Assembly (NCBI RefSeq): GCF_004297105.1
Contig: NZ_SCVE01000012.1
Span: forward strand, 1-64,000
Length of the DNA stretch: 64,000 nt
Origin: Herbiconiux sp.
GTDB lineage: Bacteria > Actinomycetota > Actinomycetes > Actinomycetales > Microbacteriaceae
Direction: 5' to 3'
In this document: positions 32,680 through 41,335 of the stretch, in pieces
Position numbering within the stretch: the stretch's first letter is position 1
Layout of the letters: each line of letters starts with the position of its first letter
Notes under the pieces: model-generated
Database searches by the model: none
What the model saw: only the letters and a program-made list of their open reading frames with translations
What the model was told of the DNA's origin: nothing
Program-made: the position numbers and the translations under genes

Positions 32680-33640
32680 CGAGCTCGCCTCGGCCGATCC
32701 GCCCGGATCGAGCTGGGACGTCTTCGGCCGACACGACCAGCTCGGCACCATCAACTTCCTGACCCCTGAGCGCATCGCCGCCGCGGCACGGCTCGTCCGC
32801 ACCGGCCGCCGCTTCGGGCTCGACCACCCGGTGACGGCGTTCGAGCCCTACCCGACCGGCACCCGGCATCCGCTCGACCACCACGTGTTCTCGAACAACG
32901 AATGGCACCGCGACGACTGGGTCGACTCGTTCTACCTGCAGGCGTCGTCTCAGATCGACGCCCTCCGTCACATCGGCCACCCCGAGCACGGCTTCTACAA
33001 CGGGTTGACCCCCGAGGCGAACAGCCCGGCGAGCACGGCACTCGGCGTGCACACCTGGGCGAACGCGGGCATCGCCGGGCGAGGAGTGCTGCTCGACCTG
33101 CCGCGTTATTTCGAGCGCCTCGGGCTCCCCTACGATGCGGCGACCACGATTGTCGTGGATGCCCGGATGCTGGACGACATCGCCGAGAGCCAGGGGGTGT
33201 CGTGGCAGCCGGGTGACATGCTGCTGCTGCGCACCGGATGGGCCGAGCAGTATCTCGCGAAGACCACCGAGGAGAGGGCGGCGACACCGTGGCGGCGCTC
33301 TCCCGGACTCGCGCAGCGCGAGGAGATCGTGCGCTGGCTGTGGGACCACGAGATCGCCCTGGTGGCCGCCGACAACCTCGCGGTCGAGGCCGATCCCGTG
33401 ATCGACAGCGACTTCCGCGCCCCGGGGGACGTGCCACCCGAACGTGGAGTGGACCACAGCGGCATGCTGCACCGGCCCCTGATCGCGCTGCTGGGCATGG
33501 CGCTCGGTGAGCTCTGGAAGCTGGACGAGCTCGCAGCCGACTGCGCCGCCGACGGGCGGTACGAGTTCCTGCTCACCTGCAAACCCTTGAACCTGATCGG
33601 CGGAGTCGGTTCGCCGCCGAACGCGATCGCCCTCAAGTAG
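32660..33640 (+). CDS. Cyclase-family (kynurenine-formamidase-like) metal hydrolase
   Basis: 326 residues. Cyclase family (PF04199-type) features: 'RHDQLGTINFLTPERI', 'DWVDSFYLQASSQIDALRHIGHPEHGFYNG', 'GIAGRGVLLDLPRYF', 'WQPGDMLLLRTGWAEQYL', and 'LVAADNLAVEADP'. In the short-form enzymes the metal is held by H-x-G-T-H-x-D-x-P-x-H. Here the corresponding block reads S-S-Q-I-D-A-L-R-H, the variant seen in long-form members. Relatives hydrolyse N-formylkynurenine, isatin and cyclic amides. It is the last gene of the rightward operon and likely opens a ring or amide in the same pathway. Confidence 0.87.
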   Translation: MRPPTYDELASADPPGSSWDVFGRHDQLGTINFLTPERIAAAARLVRTGRRFGLDHPVTAFEPYPTGTRHPLDHHVFSNNEWHRDDWVDSFYLQASSQIDALRHIGHPEHGFYNGLTPEANSPASTALGVHTWANAGIAGRGVLLDLPRYFERLGLPYDAATTIVVDARMLDDIAESQGVSWQPGDMLLLRTGWAEQYLAKTTEERAATPWRRSPGLAQREEIVRWLWDHEIALVAADNLAVEADPVIDSDFRAPGDVPPERGVDHSGMLHRPLIALLGMALGELWKLDELAADCAADGRYEFLLTCKPLNLIGGVGSPPNAIALK

Positions 33641-33726
33641 CACCACAGCGCTGGTCGAACCGGCCGTGTCAGGGGCGGGCACCTCGACACCCAGGAGCAC
33701 TCGCCGAGATGCGGGATGCGTTCAGG

Positions 33727-35259
33727 TCAGTGGCCGACACCGAGCTTTCCGGCGAGCCGACCACGGAACTGACTGCTGGCCTCGTTGAGGCCTTCGAAGA
33801 CGACGTGTTTGCCGTGGCTCTCGTATTTGGTCGCGATGGCGTCGAGGGCTGCGACGGTCGACGCATCCCAGATGTGGCTGGCGGACATGTCGATGACCAC
33901 TCTGTCGGGGTCGGCGACGTACTCGAACTGCGTGGTGAGGTCGTTCGAGGATGCGAAGAACAGTTCCCCGTCGACGGTGTAACGGGCGGTCGGAACGGTC
34001 TCATCGAGCCGCACATCCCGGGTGACGGTGGCGAAGTGGGCAACACGGCGAGCGAAGATCACCATGGCCACGAACACGCCGACGATCACGCCGATCGCGA
34101 GGTTGTGGGTGACCACGACCACGACCACTGTGGCCACCATGACGGCGGTCTCTCCGACGGGCATCGCCTTGAGGGTCGAGGGCTTGATCGAGTGCCAGTC
34201 GAATGTCGCCACCGACACCATTATCATCACGGCCACCAGTGCAGCCATCGGGATGATCGACACCAGGTCGCCGAGGCCGACCACGAGGACGAGGAGGAAC
34301 ACGCCGGCGAGGAACGTCGAGATGCGGGTGCGGGCACCGGACGCCTTGACGTTGATCATCGTCTGGCCGATCATGGCGCAGCCGCCCATTCCTCCGAAGA
34401 AGCCGGAGAGCACGTTCGCGGCGCCCTGACCCCACGCTTCGCGGGTCTTGCGGGAGTGGGTGTCGGTGATGTCGTCGACGAGCTTCGCGGTCATCAACGA
34501 CTCGAGCAGCCCGACGACAGCCATCGCGGCCGCGAACGGGGCGATGATCGTGAACGTCTCCCAGGTGAACGGCACGTTCGGGAGGAACAACGACGGCAGG
34601 CTGCGCGGCAGCTCCCCCTGGTCGCCGACGGTCGGCACGGTGAATGCGAACAGCACAGCGGCACCGGTGACCAGCACGATCGCCACCAGCGGGGCGGGAA
34701 TCACTTTCGTGATCCTCGGCATGAACACCATGATCAGGATGCCCGCTGCGACCAATGGGTACACCAGCCATGGCACTCCGATGAGGTTCGGAACCTGGGC
34801 GACGAAGATCAGGATCGCGAGGGAGTTCACGAAGCCGACCATCACGCTGCGCGGGATGAATCGCATCAGCTTCGCAACGCCGAGCACGGCGAAGAGCACC
34901 TGGAAGATGCCGGCCAGGATGACCGTTGCGATGAAGTAGTCCATCCCGTAGTCGCGCGCGACGGGTGCGATGACGAGTGCGACGGCACCGGTCGCGGCGG
35001 TGATCATCGCGGGGCGGCCGCCGAGGAATGCGATCGCGATCGCCATCACGAACGAGGAGAACAGACCGACCTGAGGATCGACGCCGGCGATGATCGAGAA
35101 CGAGATCGCTTCGGGAATGAGCGCGAGGGCGACGACCAGTCCGGCGAGCACTTCGCGGGTCAGCAGGCGCGGGGTACGCAAGGCGGTGAGCACGGAGGGA
35201 TTCGCTGTGTAACGATCGGGGGAGTCGGATTTCCGGGCGAGAGCCAAAGCTGTCTCCAA
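33727..35259 (-). CDS. SulP-family inorganic anion transporter
   Basis: 510 residues from a TTG at 35259 (ETALALARKSDSPDRYT). The frame stays open to 35325, so an upstream start is possible. It has 10-12 membrane segments, with the SulP signature near the start ('EVLAGLVVALALIPEAISFSIIAGVDPQVGLFSSF') and the central 'GFFGGMGGCAMIGQTMINVKASG'. The last 100 residues or so form a cytoplasmic STAS domain ('RYTVDGELFFASSNDL', 'VVIDMSASHIWDASTVAALDAI'). It imports sulfate, bicarbonate or another anion. It is divergent from a MerR gene with a palindromic site between them. The antisense strand is also open for almost its full length, which is a GC-content shadow. Confidence 0.93.
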   Translation of the reverse strand: METALALARKSDSPDRYTANPSVLTALRTPRLLTREVLAGLVVALALIPEAISFSIIAGVDPQVGLFSSFVMAIAIAFLGGRPAMITAATGAVALVIAPVARDYGMDYFIATVILAGIFQVLFAVLGVAKLMRFIPRSVMVGFVNSLAILIFVAQVPNLIGVPWLVYPLVAAGILIMVFMPRITKVIPAPLVAIVLVTGAAVLFAFTVPTVGDQGELPRSLPSLFLPNVPFTWETFTIIAPFAAAMAVVGLLESLMTAKLVDDITDTHSRKTREAWGQGAANVLSGFFGGMGGCAMIGQTMINVKASGARTRISTFLAGVFLLVLVVGLGDLVSIIPMAALVAVMIMVSVATFDWHSIKPSTLKAMPVGETAVMVATVVVVVVTHNLAIGVIVGVFVAMVIFARRVAHFATVTRDVRLDETVPTARYTVDGELFFASSNDLTTQFEYVADPDRVVIDMSASHIWDASTVAALDAIATKYESHGKHVVFEGLNEASSQFRGRLAGKLGVGH

Positions 35260-35395
35260 TGGGCGGGGCCATCCTCGGAGGGCCGGTGGACTATGTCGGG
35301 TCCGGCGCCCCATTGCGCACGCCACCGGTCTCGTGGCCGAGAATGGTGGGGAAGAGTGTGCGTCTCACCGATCTCTCAGTGGACACTGCAACACT

Positions 35396-35411
35396 ACCCT
35401 AACGTAAGGGT
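35396..35411. promoter_or_regulatory. MerR-type operator between sulP and merR genes
   Basis: A 16-bp near-palindrome ACCCTAACGTAAGGGT (7 of 8 base pairs match). It lies 20 bp upstream of the MerR start codon and about 137 bp from the transporter start. Dyads with a CCTTACGTTAGG-like centre are typical MerR-family sites. It could serve autoregulation and control of the divergent transporter. Confidence 0.6.
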
Positions 35412-35430
35412 TGATTTACAGGAGGGTGTC

Positions 35431-35808
35431 ATGGAGCCCGAGAAGACGACCCCGATGATGCACATCGGGGAACTGGCCGAACGCACCGAACTTTCGCTGC
35501 GCACCATCCGCCACTACGACGAGGTCGGCCTGTTGAAGCCCTCCGGGCGCACCGAAGGCGGTTTCCGGCTCTACACCGAGAGCGACTTCTCGCGGCTGAT
35601 GCTGATCCGGCGGATGAAGCCGCTCGGGTTCCCGCTCGAGGAGATGAGCGAGCTGCTGCGTATCATCACCGTGCTCGAACAGGCCGATGACCCGTCACTC
35701 CGCGCAGAGCTCGAGGGGTTCATCGCGCGCGCCACCGAGCAGCGGCAGAAGCTCCAGAAGCAGCTCGACATGGCCGACGAGTTCCTCGACCTCCTACGCC
35801 AGCGGTAG
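35431..35808 (+). CDS. MerR-family transcriptional regulator
   Basis: 125 residues from the ATG at 35431, with AGGAGGG upstream. The MerR N-terminus is clear: 'MHIGELAERTELSLRTIRHYDEVGLLKPSGRTEGGFRLYTESDFSRLMLIRRMKPLGFPLEEMSELLRII'. A C-terminal coiled-coil dimerisation helix 'ARATEQRQKLQKQLDMADEFLDLL' follows. No Cys-based metal site is present, so it probably senses an organic ligand, stress or anion status rather than a metal. It likely regulates the divergent SulP gene. Confidence 0.93.
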   Translation: MEPEKTTPMMHIGELAERTELSLRTIRHYDEVGLLKPSGRTEGGFRLYTESDFSRLMLIRRMKPLGFPLEEMSELLRIITVLEQADDPSLRAELEGFIARATEQRQKLQKQLDMADEFLDLLRQR

Positions 35809-35848
35809 GAGCCCGAGCCGTCGACGTGGGTCGGTGGGTGCGGGGGCG

Positions 35849-37114
35849 TCAGGCGAGGAGACTCTCACCGATGAATCCGGTCTCGGCGCACCCGGGTGGG
35901 ATCGCGAACACGGCTGACCCGATCGGGGTGATCCACTCGTTCAGCAGGTCGAGGTCGTCGAGCCTCTTCTGGATGGGGACGAACTGTTTGTCGACGTCGG
36001 CCTGGTAGGAGCCGAACAGCAGGCCCGAGTTCGAGACGCTGCCCGGGTTGGGGGTGTCGTCGTAGTTGTAGCCGCGGCGGTGGATGCGTTCGGCGGGGTT
36101 GTCGGAGCGGGCGCGGCGGATGTGGGAGAACTCCGGGATGACTGGGAACCCGATCGGGGTGACTGCGGTGAAGTCGGGTTCGTCGGTTTCGTTGATGCCG
36201 GTGAGGGGTGCGCCGTTGGCGAGGTCTCGGCCGACGGATTGTTCGCGGCCGGAGCGGTCAAGGAGGTCCCACTTGTCGAGGTTCATGTGGATGCGGCGCA
36301 GCACGAACGACGTCCCGCCCGCCATCCACGCCGGGTCGCCCTGCGACCAGACGAGCTGGTCGAAGTCGGTGTCCTGGGTGTGCGGGTTGACGGTGCCGTC
36401 GACCTGTCCGAAGAGGTTCCGCATCGTCGTGCCCGGCTTCTCCGAGCCGGGGGCGCGCCGGAATCCGGCTTGGGTCCAGCGGACGGTGCCGAAGGAGCGG
36501 GTGTCTTTCAGCAGCATCCGGGTCGCGTGCGCGACCGTGAGTGGGTCGTCGGCGGCGACGATCATCAGGAAGTCGCCCCCGGTCCAGGCGTCCTCGAGCC
36601 GGTCGACACCGAACGCCGGCAGCGGCCGCAACCACGATGGCACGACCCCGGCGGCGCGGGTCACGAATTCGTGGCCGAACCCGAACGTGACCGTGAGCCG
36701 GGCAGGGACGGTCGCCAGTTCCGGTTCGGAGTCGGCGAGGGCGTGCTGGCCTTGGGAGAGTCGGGCGGCGTCGTCGGTGAGGATCTGCATCATCCGCACC
36801 AGGGAGGCCCGGTCGGTGCCGGCGGCGAGATCGACAGCGATGTGGGTCGCGTGGGATTGCGGGATGACCGCGATGCCCGCCTGATGGGCGCCATAGAAGG
36901 GCACGGTCTCGGCACCGTTCGGCACCACCTCGACCGGCGGTGTCACGGCCGCAGTGGACTGCTGGACGGTGAGGATGCCCACACCGGCACCGGCTGCGGC
37001 GGCCGCGCCGAGGCCGGCGGCGGCACCTCCGAAGAGGAGATGCCGCCGGCTCAGCCCGCGACCAGCCCGCCCCGCACCCGTGGCGGATGCGGGAGTGTTC
37101 TGATCGCTGGTCAT
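35849..37114 (-). CDS. Tat-exported DyP-type haem peroxidase
   Basis: 421 residues from the ATG at 37114. The Tat signal 'GLSRRHLLFGGAAAGLGAAAAAGAG' contains the twin Arg. DyP motifs: 'PFYGAHQAGI', the GxxDG box in 'NLFGQVDGTVNPH' (catalytic Asp), the proximal His in 'RIHRRGYNYDD', and 'SGLLFGSYQADVDKQFVPIQKRL'. Exported DyP proteins include EfeB (iron uptake) and Streptomyces DtpA (maturation of the copper enzyme GlxA). No EfeU/EfeO genes are near. Instead the gene is coupled to a PCuAC copper chaperone, CopC and CopD, so a DtpA-like role linked to copper is more likely than iron uptake. Confidence 0.92.
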   Translation of the reverse strand: MTSDQNTPASATGAGRAGRGLSRRHLLFGGAAAGLGAAAAAGAGVGILTVQQSTAAVTPPVEVVPNGAETVPFYGAHQAGIAVIPQSHATHIAVDLAAGTDRASLVRMMQILTDDAARLSQGQHALADSEPELATVPARLTVTFGFGHEFVTRAAGVVPSWLRPLPAFGVDRLEDAWTGGDFLMIVAADDPLTVAHATRMLLKDTRSFGTVRWTQAGFRRAPGSEKPGTTMRNLFGQVDGTVNPHTQDTDFDQLVWSQGDPAWMAGGTSFVLRRIHMNLDKWDLLDRSGREQSVGRDLANGAPLTGINETDEPDFTAVTPIGFPVIPEFSHIRRARSDNPAERIHRRGYNYDDTPNPGSVSNSGLLFGSYQADVDKQFVPIQKRLDDLDLLNEWITPIGSAVFAIPPGCAETGFIGESLLA

Positions 37115-37680
37115 CAGTTCCCCATGTCCATGCTGTCGGTCGGGGTGCCGGTTCCCATGTCCATGTCCATGTCGCCGCCTTCGTAGTTCTCGTTCGCGCC
37201 GGTGTAGTCCTTCGCCGGCGCGGTGAACTCGTAGGTGGAACCGTCTTCGAGGGTGAGGGTGAAGTCGACATCGGTGCCGGCGGTGATCGGGGCGGTGAGG
37301 TCCATCAGCATCAGGTGGTTGCCGCCGGGGGCGAGTTCGAAGCTGCCGCCGGCGGGGATGGTGAAGCCGCCGTCCTTCTCGCGCATGACCATCGCGCCGG
37401 ACTCGTTCTCGACCGTCTCGTGCAGCTGCATCGTGGTCGACGCGGCGGACTCGACACCGGTGACGACGAGGTCGGTGTCGCTGGCGTTCTCGAGGGTGCC
37501 GAACGCCGCCGACATGCCGCTGTCGGCGGCCTTGACCCACGCGTCCTGGATCGTCAGACTGTCCGCCTCCGGCGCTGCGGTGCTGGTCTCTGCGGCGGTG
37601 GTGGTGCCGGCGCAGCCGGCGAGGGTGAGCATCGCTGCGGCGGCGAGGGCCGTGATCGTGGTAGCGGTGCGGAACTTCAT
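37114..37680 (-). CDS. PCuAC-type periplasmic copper chaperone lipoprotein
   Basis: 188 residues. Lipobox 'AAAMLTLAGC' at the end of the signal peptide. The PCuAC copper motif H-M-x10-M-x21-H-x-M is represented by 'TMQLHETVENESGAMVMRE' and 'PGGNHLMLMDL'. The C-terminus is unusual, a Met/Asp-rich tail 'DMDMDMGTGTPTDSMDMGN' likely to add copper-binding sites. Such proteins deliver Cu(I) to cytochrome oxidase or other copper enzymes. The start codon of the DyP gene shares a base with its stop, so the two are tightly coupled, as in the Streptomyces ecuC/dtpA locus. Confidence 0.92.
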   Translation of the reverse strand: MKFRTATTITALAAAAMLTLAGCAGTTTAAETSTAAPEADSLTIQDAWVKAADSGMSAAFGTLENASDTDLVVTGVESAASTTMQLHETVENESGAMVMREKDGGFTIPAGGSFELAPGGNHLMLMDLTAPITAGTDVDFTLTLEDGSTYEFTAPAKDYTGANENYEGGDMDMDMGTGTPTDSMDMGN

Positions 37681-37742
37681 GGGGTTTCTCCTTGCGGTGG
37701 TTGCGGATTCTTCTTGGGGGTCCGGCCTGGTGGGCCGGAGGT

Positions 37743-38345
37743 TCACGGGGTCACCTTCCGGCGACGGATCAGGATGGCGATCAGGGCGTAGACGCCGATT
37801 CCCGCAGCGGCTCCACCGATCGCCCAGGCTGCGATGACGACGATGCCGAGATCGGGTGGCGTCGAGGAACTCGCGACAGCCGCATCCGACGTCGAGGTCG
37901 GATCGCCGCCGGTCTCGTCGGCGGAGGAGGGTTGCTGGCCCGTGGTGAGCGGGGGTTGGGCGGTCTCGCCGATGGTGAAGTTGATGACGTCGGAAATGGG
38001 ATGGCCGTCGGCCGAGACGACCCGCCACCGGATCTGGTAAGCCCCATCCGGCGCCCCCGGGATCACGGGTTGGGTGACGGTGCCCCCGTTCAGGCTGAGG
38101 GCGCCGTCGGCCCAGTTCGTGCCGGCGGCATCGGCGACCACCACGACGCCACCGATGTCGAGGACGTCGTCGGAGAACTGCATCGAGATCTCCGCAGGCG
38201 CCTCTGCCAGCACCTGCCCCTCGGCCGGTGTGGACGAGAGGAGCTGGTCGTGTGCGGTCGCCGTGCCGGCACCGATTCCCACGGTCAGCAACAGGACTGT
38301 GGCGGCGCTGATCGCAGTGAGCGCTCGGGTGCGTGGTGCGGTCAT
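37743..38345 (-). CDS. CopC-domain copper-binding membrane-anchored protein
   Basis: 200 residues. The signal peptide 'LTAISAATVLLLTVGIGAGTATA' is followed at once by the mature N-terminal His, 'HDQLLSSTPAEGQVLAEAP', the hallmark of CopC (the N-terminal His is a Cu(II) ligand). The later 'GAYQIRWRVVSADGHPISDVINFTIG' carries the second His. A Thr/Ser-rich linker and one C-terminal membrane helix (VVIAAWAIGGAAAGIGVYALIAIL) anchor it. It binds copper outside the membrane and hands it to CopD. Its start overlaps the CopD-CtaG stop by 4 bp. Confidence 0.93.
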   Translation of the reverse strand: MTAPRTRALTAISAATVLLLTVGIGAGTATAHDQLLSSTPAEGQVLAEAPAEISMQFSDDVLDIGGVVVVADAAGTNWADGALSLNGGTVTQPVIPGAPDGAYQIRWRVVSADGHPISDVINFTIGETAQPPLTTGQQPSSADETGGDPTSTSDAAVASSSTPPDLGIVVIAAWAIGGAAAGIGVYALIAILIRRRKVTP

Positions 38346-40453
38346 GGGGTGTCTCCGGTTCTGTCGCCGACGGTCGTGGAGCCGCCATCTCGCGAGGTCG
38401 TGCGGTTGTCGTGCTCGGCGAGGCCCGCGAGGCGGGCGTTGTAGGCGGCGAGGTCGGCGTCGCCGTCGCGGTCGGCTTTGCGGTCGAGGCGCTTCGCCGT
38501 GCGCTCGTCCGACCGCACCCACTGCCTCACCACCGCCAACGCGACCAGCACCACCGGGATCTCCCCGGCGCCCCAGGCAATGCCCCCGCCGACTCTCTGG
38601 TCGGCCAGCAGAGCATCGGTGTCGGTGAAGCCGAGCGCATGCCACCAGTCCTCGGCGAGCACGGTGGTCTGGCTCATGATCGCGAGGCCGAAGAACGCGT
38701 GGAACGCCAGGGTCGCCAGCAGCAGGATCAGCCGCATCGGATACGACGGCCGTGCCGGGCCGGGGTCGATGCCGATGAGCACGAAGAAGAACAAGTACCC
38801 GGATGCGAGGAAGTGCACGGTCATGACGAAGTGCCCCTGATGGGTCTGCAGCGACCACTCGAACCAGTCGGTGTAGTAGAACGCGACCAGGCTGCCCGCG
38901 AAGAGCACCGCGGCGACGATGGGGTTGGCGAACAAGCGCAGCAGCGGGGAGTGCACGAGCAGCAGGATCCATTCCCGGATGCCGCGACCGCCGTCGCGTC
39001 GCGCCGGAAGCGTCCGGAGGGCGAGGAGGACAGGTCCGCCGAGCACGAGCAGCGGTGCGACGACCATCATCAAGGACATGTGCTGGATCATGTGCGTCGA
39101 GAAGGACACTGCCCCGTACACGCCCGGACCACCGCTCGTCGCCCAGATGAGCGCGGCGCAGCCGGCCAGCCACGGTACCGTCCTCCCCCACGGCCAGGTG
39201 TCCCCGCGGCGGCGCAGCCTCAGCACGGCGGCGACGTAGAGTCCGGCCATCGTGCCGGCGAGCAGCACCCAGAACCAGTCGACATGCACCGAGGTCAGCA
39301 TCCGCCACACGGTCACCGGTTCGGGCCACTCGAATCCCAGCAGCGACTTCCGGATGTCGATCGCCGCCAGCGACTCCTGGGACACCGGAGGCGCACTCCG
39401 CGAGAGCCCGACGGACACGCCGATGGCAATCGCCATGAACACGGTCTCGGTGACCGCGAGCCGCACGAACGCGCGGGTGCGCGTCGGTTCACGAACCAGG
39501 CCCGGGATGATTCGTCGCCGCTGCCACGCCCCCGCGACCCCGAGGCCGGTGAGGATCGCGATCTTCACCGAGATCAGCGCACCGTAGGGAGTGGTCAGCA
39601 ACTCGATGGGGCTGCCGAGCCGAAGGGATGCGTTGATCGTTCCGGAGATCGCGACGAGCACGAAGGCCCACAGCGCCAAGGTCGAGTACCGGGACACGAC
39701 CCGCGCGATGTCGTCGCCTAGTCGCTTGCGCAGCAGCACGATCGCGACCAGGCCCCCGACCCAGGCGGTGACGCCGACCAAGTGCATCGCGAGACTGTCG
39801 ACGGCGTTCGCATGCTCATCCGACCCGGCGGCATGCCCGGACAGCGCCAGCGGCAGAAGGGCGAGCACGGCGACGACGGCGGCGAATCCGATCGCCGTCA
39901 CGTGCTTGGACACCAGCAGAACCACGAGCACGAGGAGGATGAGGAGGATCGACACCAGCAGCGACTGGCCCAGCTCGATGCCTGTGGCGAAGAACCAGAA
40001 CTGCGGCCAGAACCGCGGCTCGTCCACCGGGATGGCCACCGTGTTGGCCGCGGTGAAGATCAGCACCGCGATCGCGGCGGCAGCCCACACCGATGCGGAT
40101 CGCGCGGCCCAACGCGCCGCCGTCCACTGTGTGAACGAAGCGATTCCCGGCACTCTGCTCTGCCCGGGCAGAGCGAACGCGGCGATCAGCAGCAATCCGA
40201 CCGTGACGCAGGCGGCCGCATCGTGCAGCACCCGCGCGATCGGGAGCCCGCGGGTCACCAGTACGCCGGGATCGATCAGCAGAGTTCCGCTGAACGCATC
40301 CGTGAAGACCATCCCCGCCAACGCCGCACCGACGGCCAGCGGAACACACACGAGCAGCACCGTCTCGACGACCCCGATCCGGGGAAGCGTCAACGTGCGC
40401 GGCTCGCGCGTCTCCTGGTCTTCGATCGTCGATTTCTCGACCACGAAGAACAC
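38342..40453 (-). CDS. CopD-CtaG fusion: copper importer/cytochrome oxidase assembly protein
   Basis: 703 residues, strongly hydrophobic, with about 14-15 membrane segments. The first half (about 1-370) is CopD-like ('SLAMHLVGVTAWVGGLVAIVLL', 'VSRYSTLALWAFVLVAISGTINA', 'PYGALISVKIAILTGLGVAGAW'). The second half is a caa3-type oxidase assembly CtaG domain ('STHMIQHMSLMMVVAPLLVLG', 'HFVMTVHFLASGYLFFFVLIGIDP', 'MRLILLLATLAFHAFFGLAI'). The His residues in these helices are likely copper ligands. The fusion links copper uptake directly to oxidase copper insertion. It is the first gene of the copper operon. Confidence 0.92.
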   Translation of the reverse strand: MFFVVEKSTIEDQETREPRTLTLPRIGVVETVLLVCVPLAVGAALAGMVFTDAFSGTLLIDPGVLVTRGLPIARVLHDAAACVTVGLLLIAAFALPGQSRVPGIASFTQWTAARWAARSASVWAAAAIAVLIFTAANTVAIPVDEPRFWPQFWFFATGIELGQSLLVSILLILLVLVVLLVSKHVTAIGFAAVVAVLALLPLALSGHAAGSDEHANAVDSLAMHLVGVTAWVGGLVAIVLLRKRLGDDIARVVSRYSTLALWAFVLVAISGTINASLRLGSPIELLTTPYGALISVKIAILTGLGVAGAWQRRRIIPGLVREPTRTRAFVRLAVTETVFMAIAIGVSVGLSRSAPPVSQESLAAIDIRKSLLGFEWPEPVTVWRMLTSVHVDWFWVLLAGTMAGLYVAAVLRLRRRGDTWPWGRTVPWLAGCAALIWATSGGPGVYGAVSFSTHMIQHMSLMMVVAPLLVLGGPVLLALRTLPARRDGGRGIREWILLLVHSPLLRLFANPIVAAVLFAGSLVAFYYTDWFEWSLQTHQGHFVMTVHFLASGYLFFFVLIGIDPGPARPSYPMRLILLLATLAFHAFFGLAIMSQTTVLAEDWWHALGFTDTDALLADQRVGGGIAWGAGEIPVVLVALAVVRQWVRSDERTAKRLDRKADRDGDADLAAYNARLAGLAEHDNRTTSRDGGSTTVGDRTGDTP

Positions 40454-40639
40454 ATCCTCTCGCCACGCCCATCACCGGGTCGAGGCAGAACCCGCCCCAG
40501 CCTCGGGGCGGCAGCACACCACGCGACGGATCACACGTCGTGGGAGCGTGCCGAATACGAACCCACACCACACGCGCTCACGGCGACCCATGCTGCGCGA
40601 GAGCGCGCAGCGGTCACACCGGTGAGGTGAGGGAAGGAA
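40454..40639. other. Intergenic region upstream of the copper operon
   Basis: 186 bp without a supported gene. It holds the leftward promoter region of the copper operon and two hairpins: a 7-bp stem CCGCCCC/GGGGCGG at 40492-40511, and an interrupted dyad around CCACG...CGTGG at 40529-40552. A CsoR-type operator could not be identified with confidence. Confidence 0.5.
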
Positions 40640-41248
40640 TCAGAACGAGAGGATGCTCGCAGGCGGGCCGCGGTGCCGCAATGACGACAGCACCACACCC
40701 AGATCATCACGGAACACCGTTCGGGAAACGGTCGGCACGCGCACGGCCACGCCCCTCGATGCCACCGGCACGAACACCAGGTGGTCGATCAGTACCGTGG
40801 CGAGGTGACGGGTCGCTGTCGACAGCACCCTCCACAGTCCGCGCTCACCGCGCCAGAGGAAGACGATGGTGACTACCGCAGCGACCGCGTGAGCAACCCA
40901 CATCCAGCCGCCCGAGTGATCCATGGACGCCATCGGATCTGCGGCGCCTTCGACGATGACCGCGCCGTGGTGACCGTTCTGCGTCATCGTCATCGATGAC
41001 GCCCCGCCGAGGGAGAACACGAGGTGGAAGAAGAACTGACTGACCGTGACCGCGACTGCGATCCGCGGAAGAGTGAGGCGCTTGCCGGTCACGGCAATGC
41101 TTGCCAGAAGTGCGAACGCAATGGCGATCGCGGTGCCCGCTACTCCTGGAGCGGAGCCGCCGGCGGCGACATGGGAGAACGCGGCGAGGAAGACCGCGAT
41201 CGACGCCACGAGGCCACCGCGCGCGACCCGCGCCCACCTCGACGTCAT
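40640..41248 (-). CDS. Membrane protein with Met/His segment, copper-region
   Basis: 202 residues. At least four hydrophobic segments are visible: 'GGLVASIAVFLAAFSHVAAGG', 'GTAIAIAFALLASIAV', 'RIAVAVTVSQFFFHLVF', and 'WMWVAHAVAAVVTIVFLW'. Between the third and fourth is an exported loop rich in potential copper ligands ('MTMTQNGHHGAVIV', 'DPMASMDHSGGWM'). The C-terminal 60 residues are hydrophilic. It matches no family I can name, but its location just upstream of CopD-CtaG in the same direction and its Met/His loop suggest a part in copper handling. Confidence 0.72.
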   Translation of the reverse strand: MTSRWARVARGGLVASIAVFLAAFSHVAAGGSAPGVAGTAIAIAFALLASIAVTGKRLTLPRIAVAVTVSQFFFHLVFSLGGASSMTMTQNGHHGAVIVEGAADPMASMDHSGGWMWVAHAVAAVVTIVFLWRGERGLWRVLSTATRHLATVLIDHLVFVPVASRGVAVRVPTVSRTVFRDDLGVVLSSLRHRGPPASILSF

Positions 41249-41335
41249 CCGGAACTCCCTCTGATCGAGTTCAAGCCTATCCGAGCGCGTCCGAGCCTCC
41301 CTCCACTCGAGATCGACACGACCGGGATGGGCGGG

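Noticed and set aside
33709..35430. A 574-codon open frame on the plus strand fused in frame to the MerR gene
   Set aside because: It is antisense to the SulP transporter, rich in His/Asp/Arg with no domain, and arises from the codon bias of GC-rich DNA. The MerR start at 35431 has its own ribosome site.
38333..40630. Long plus-strand frames antisense to CopD-CtaG
   Set aside because: The membrane protein on the minus strand is certain. The plus frames show only Arg/His/Asp-rich composition.
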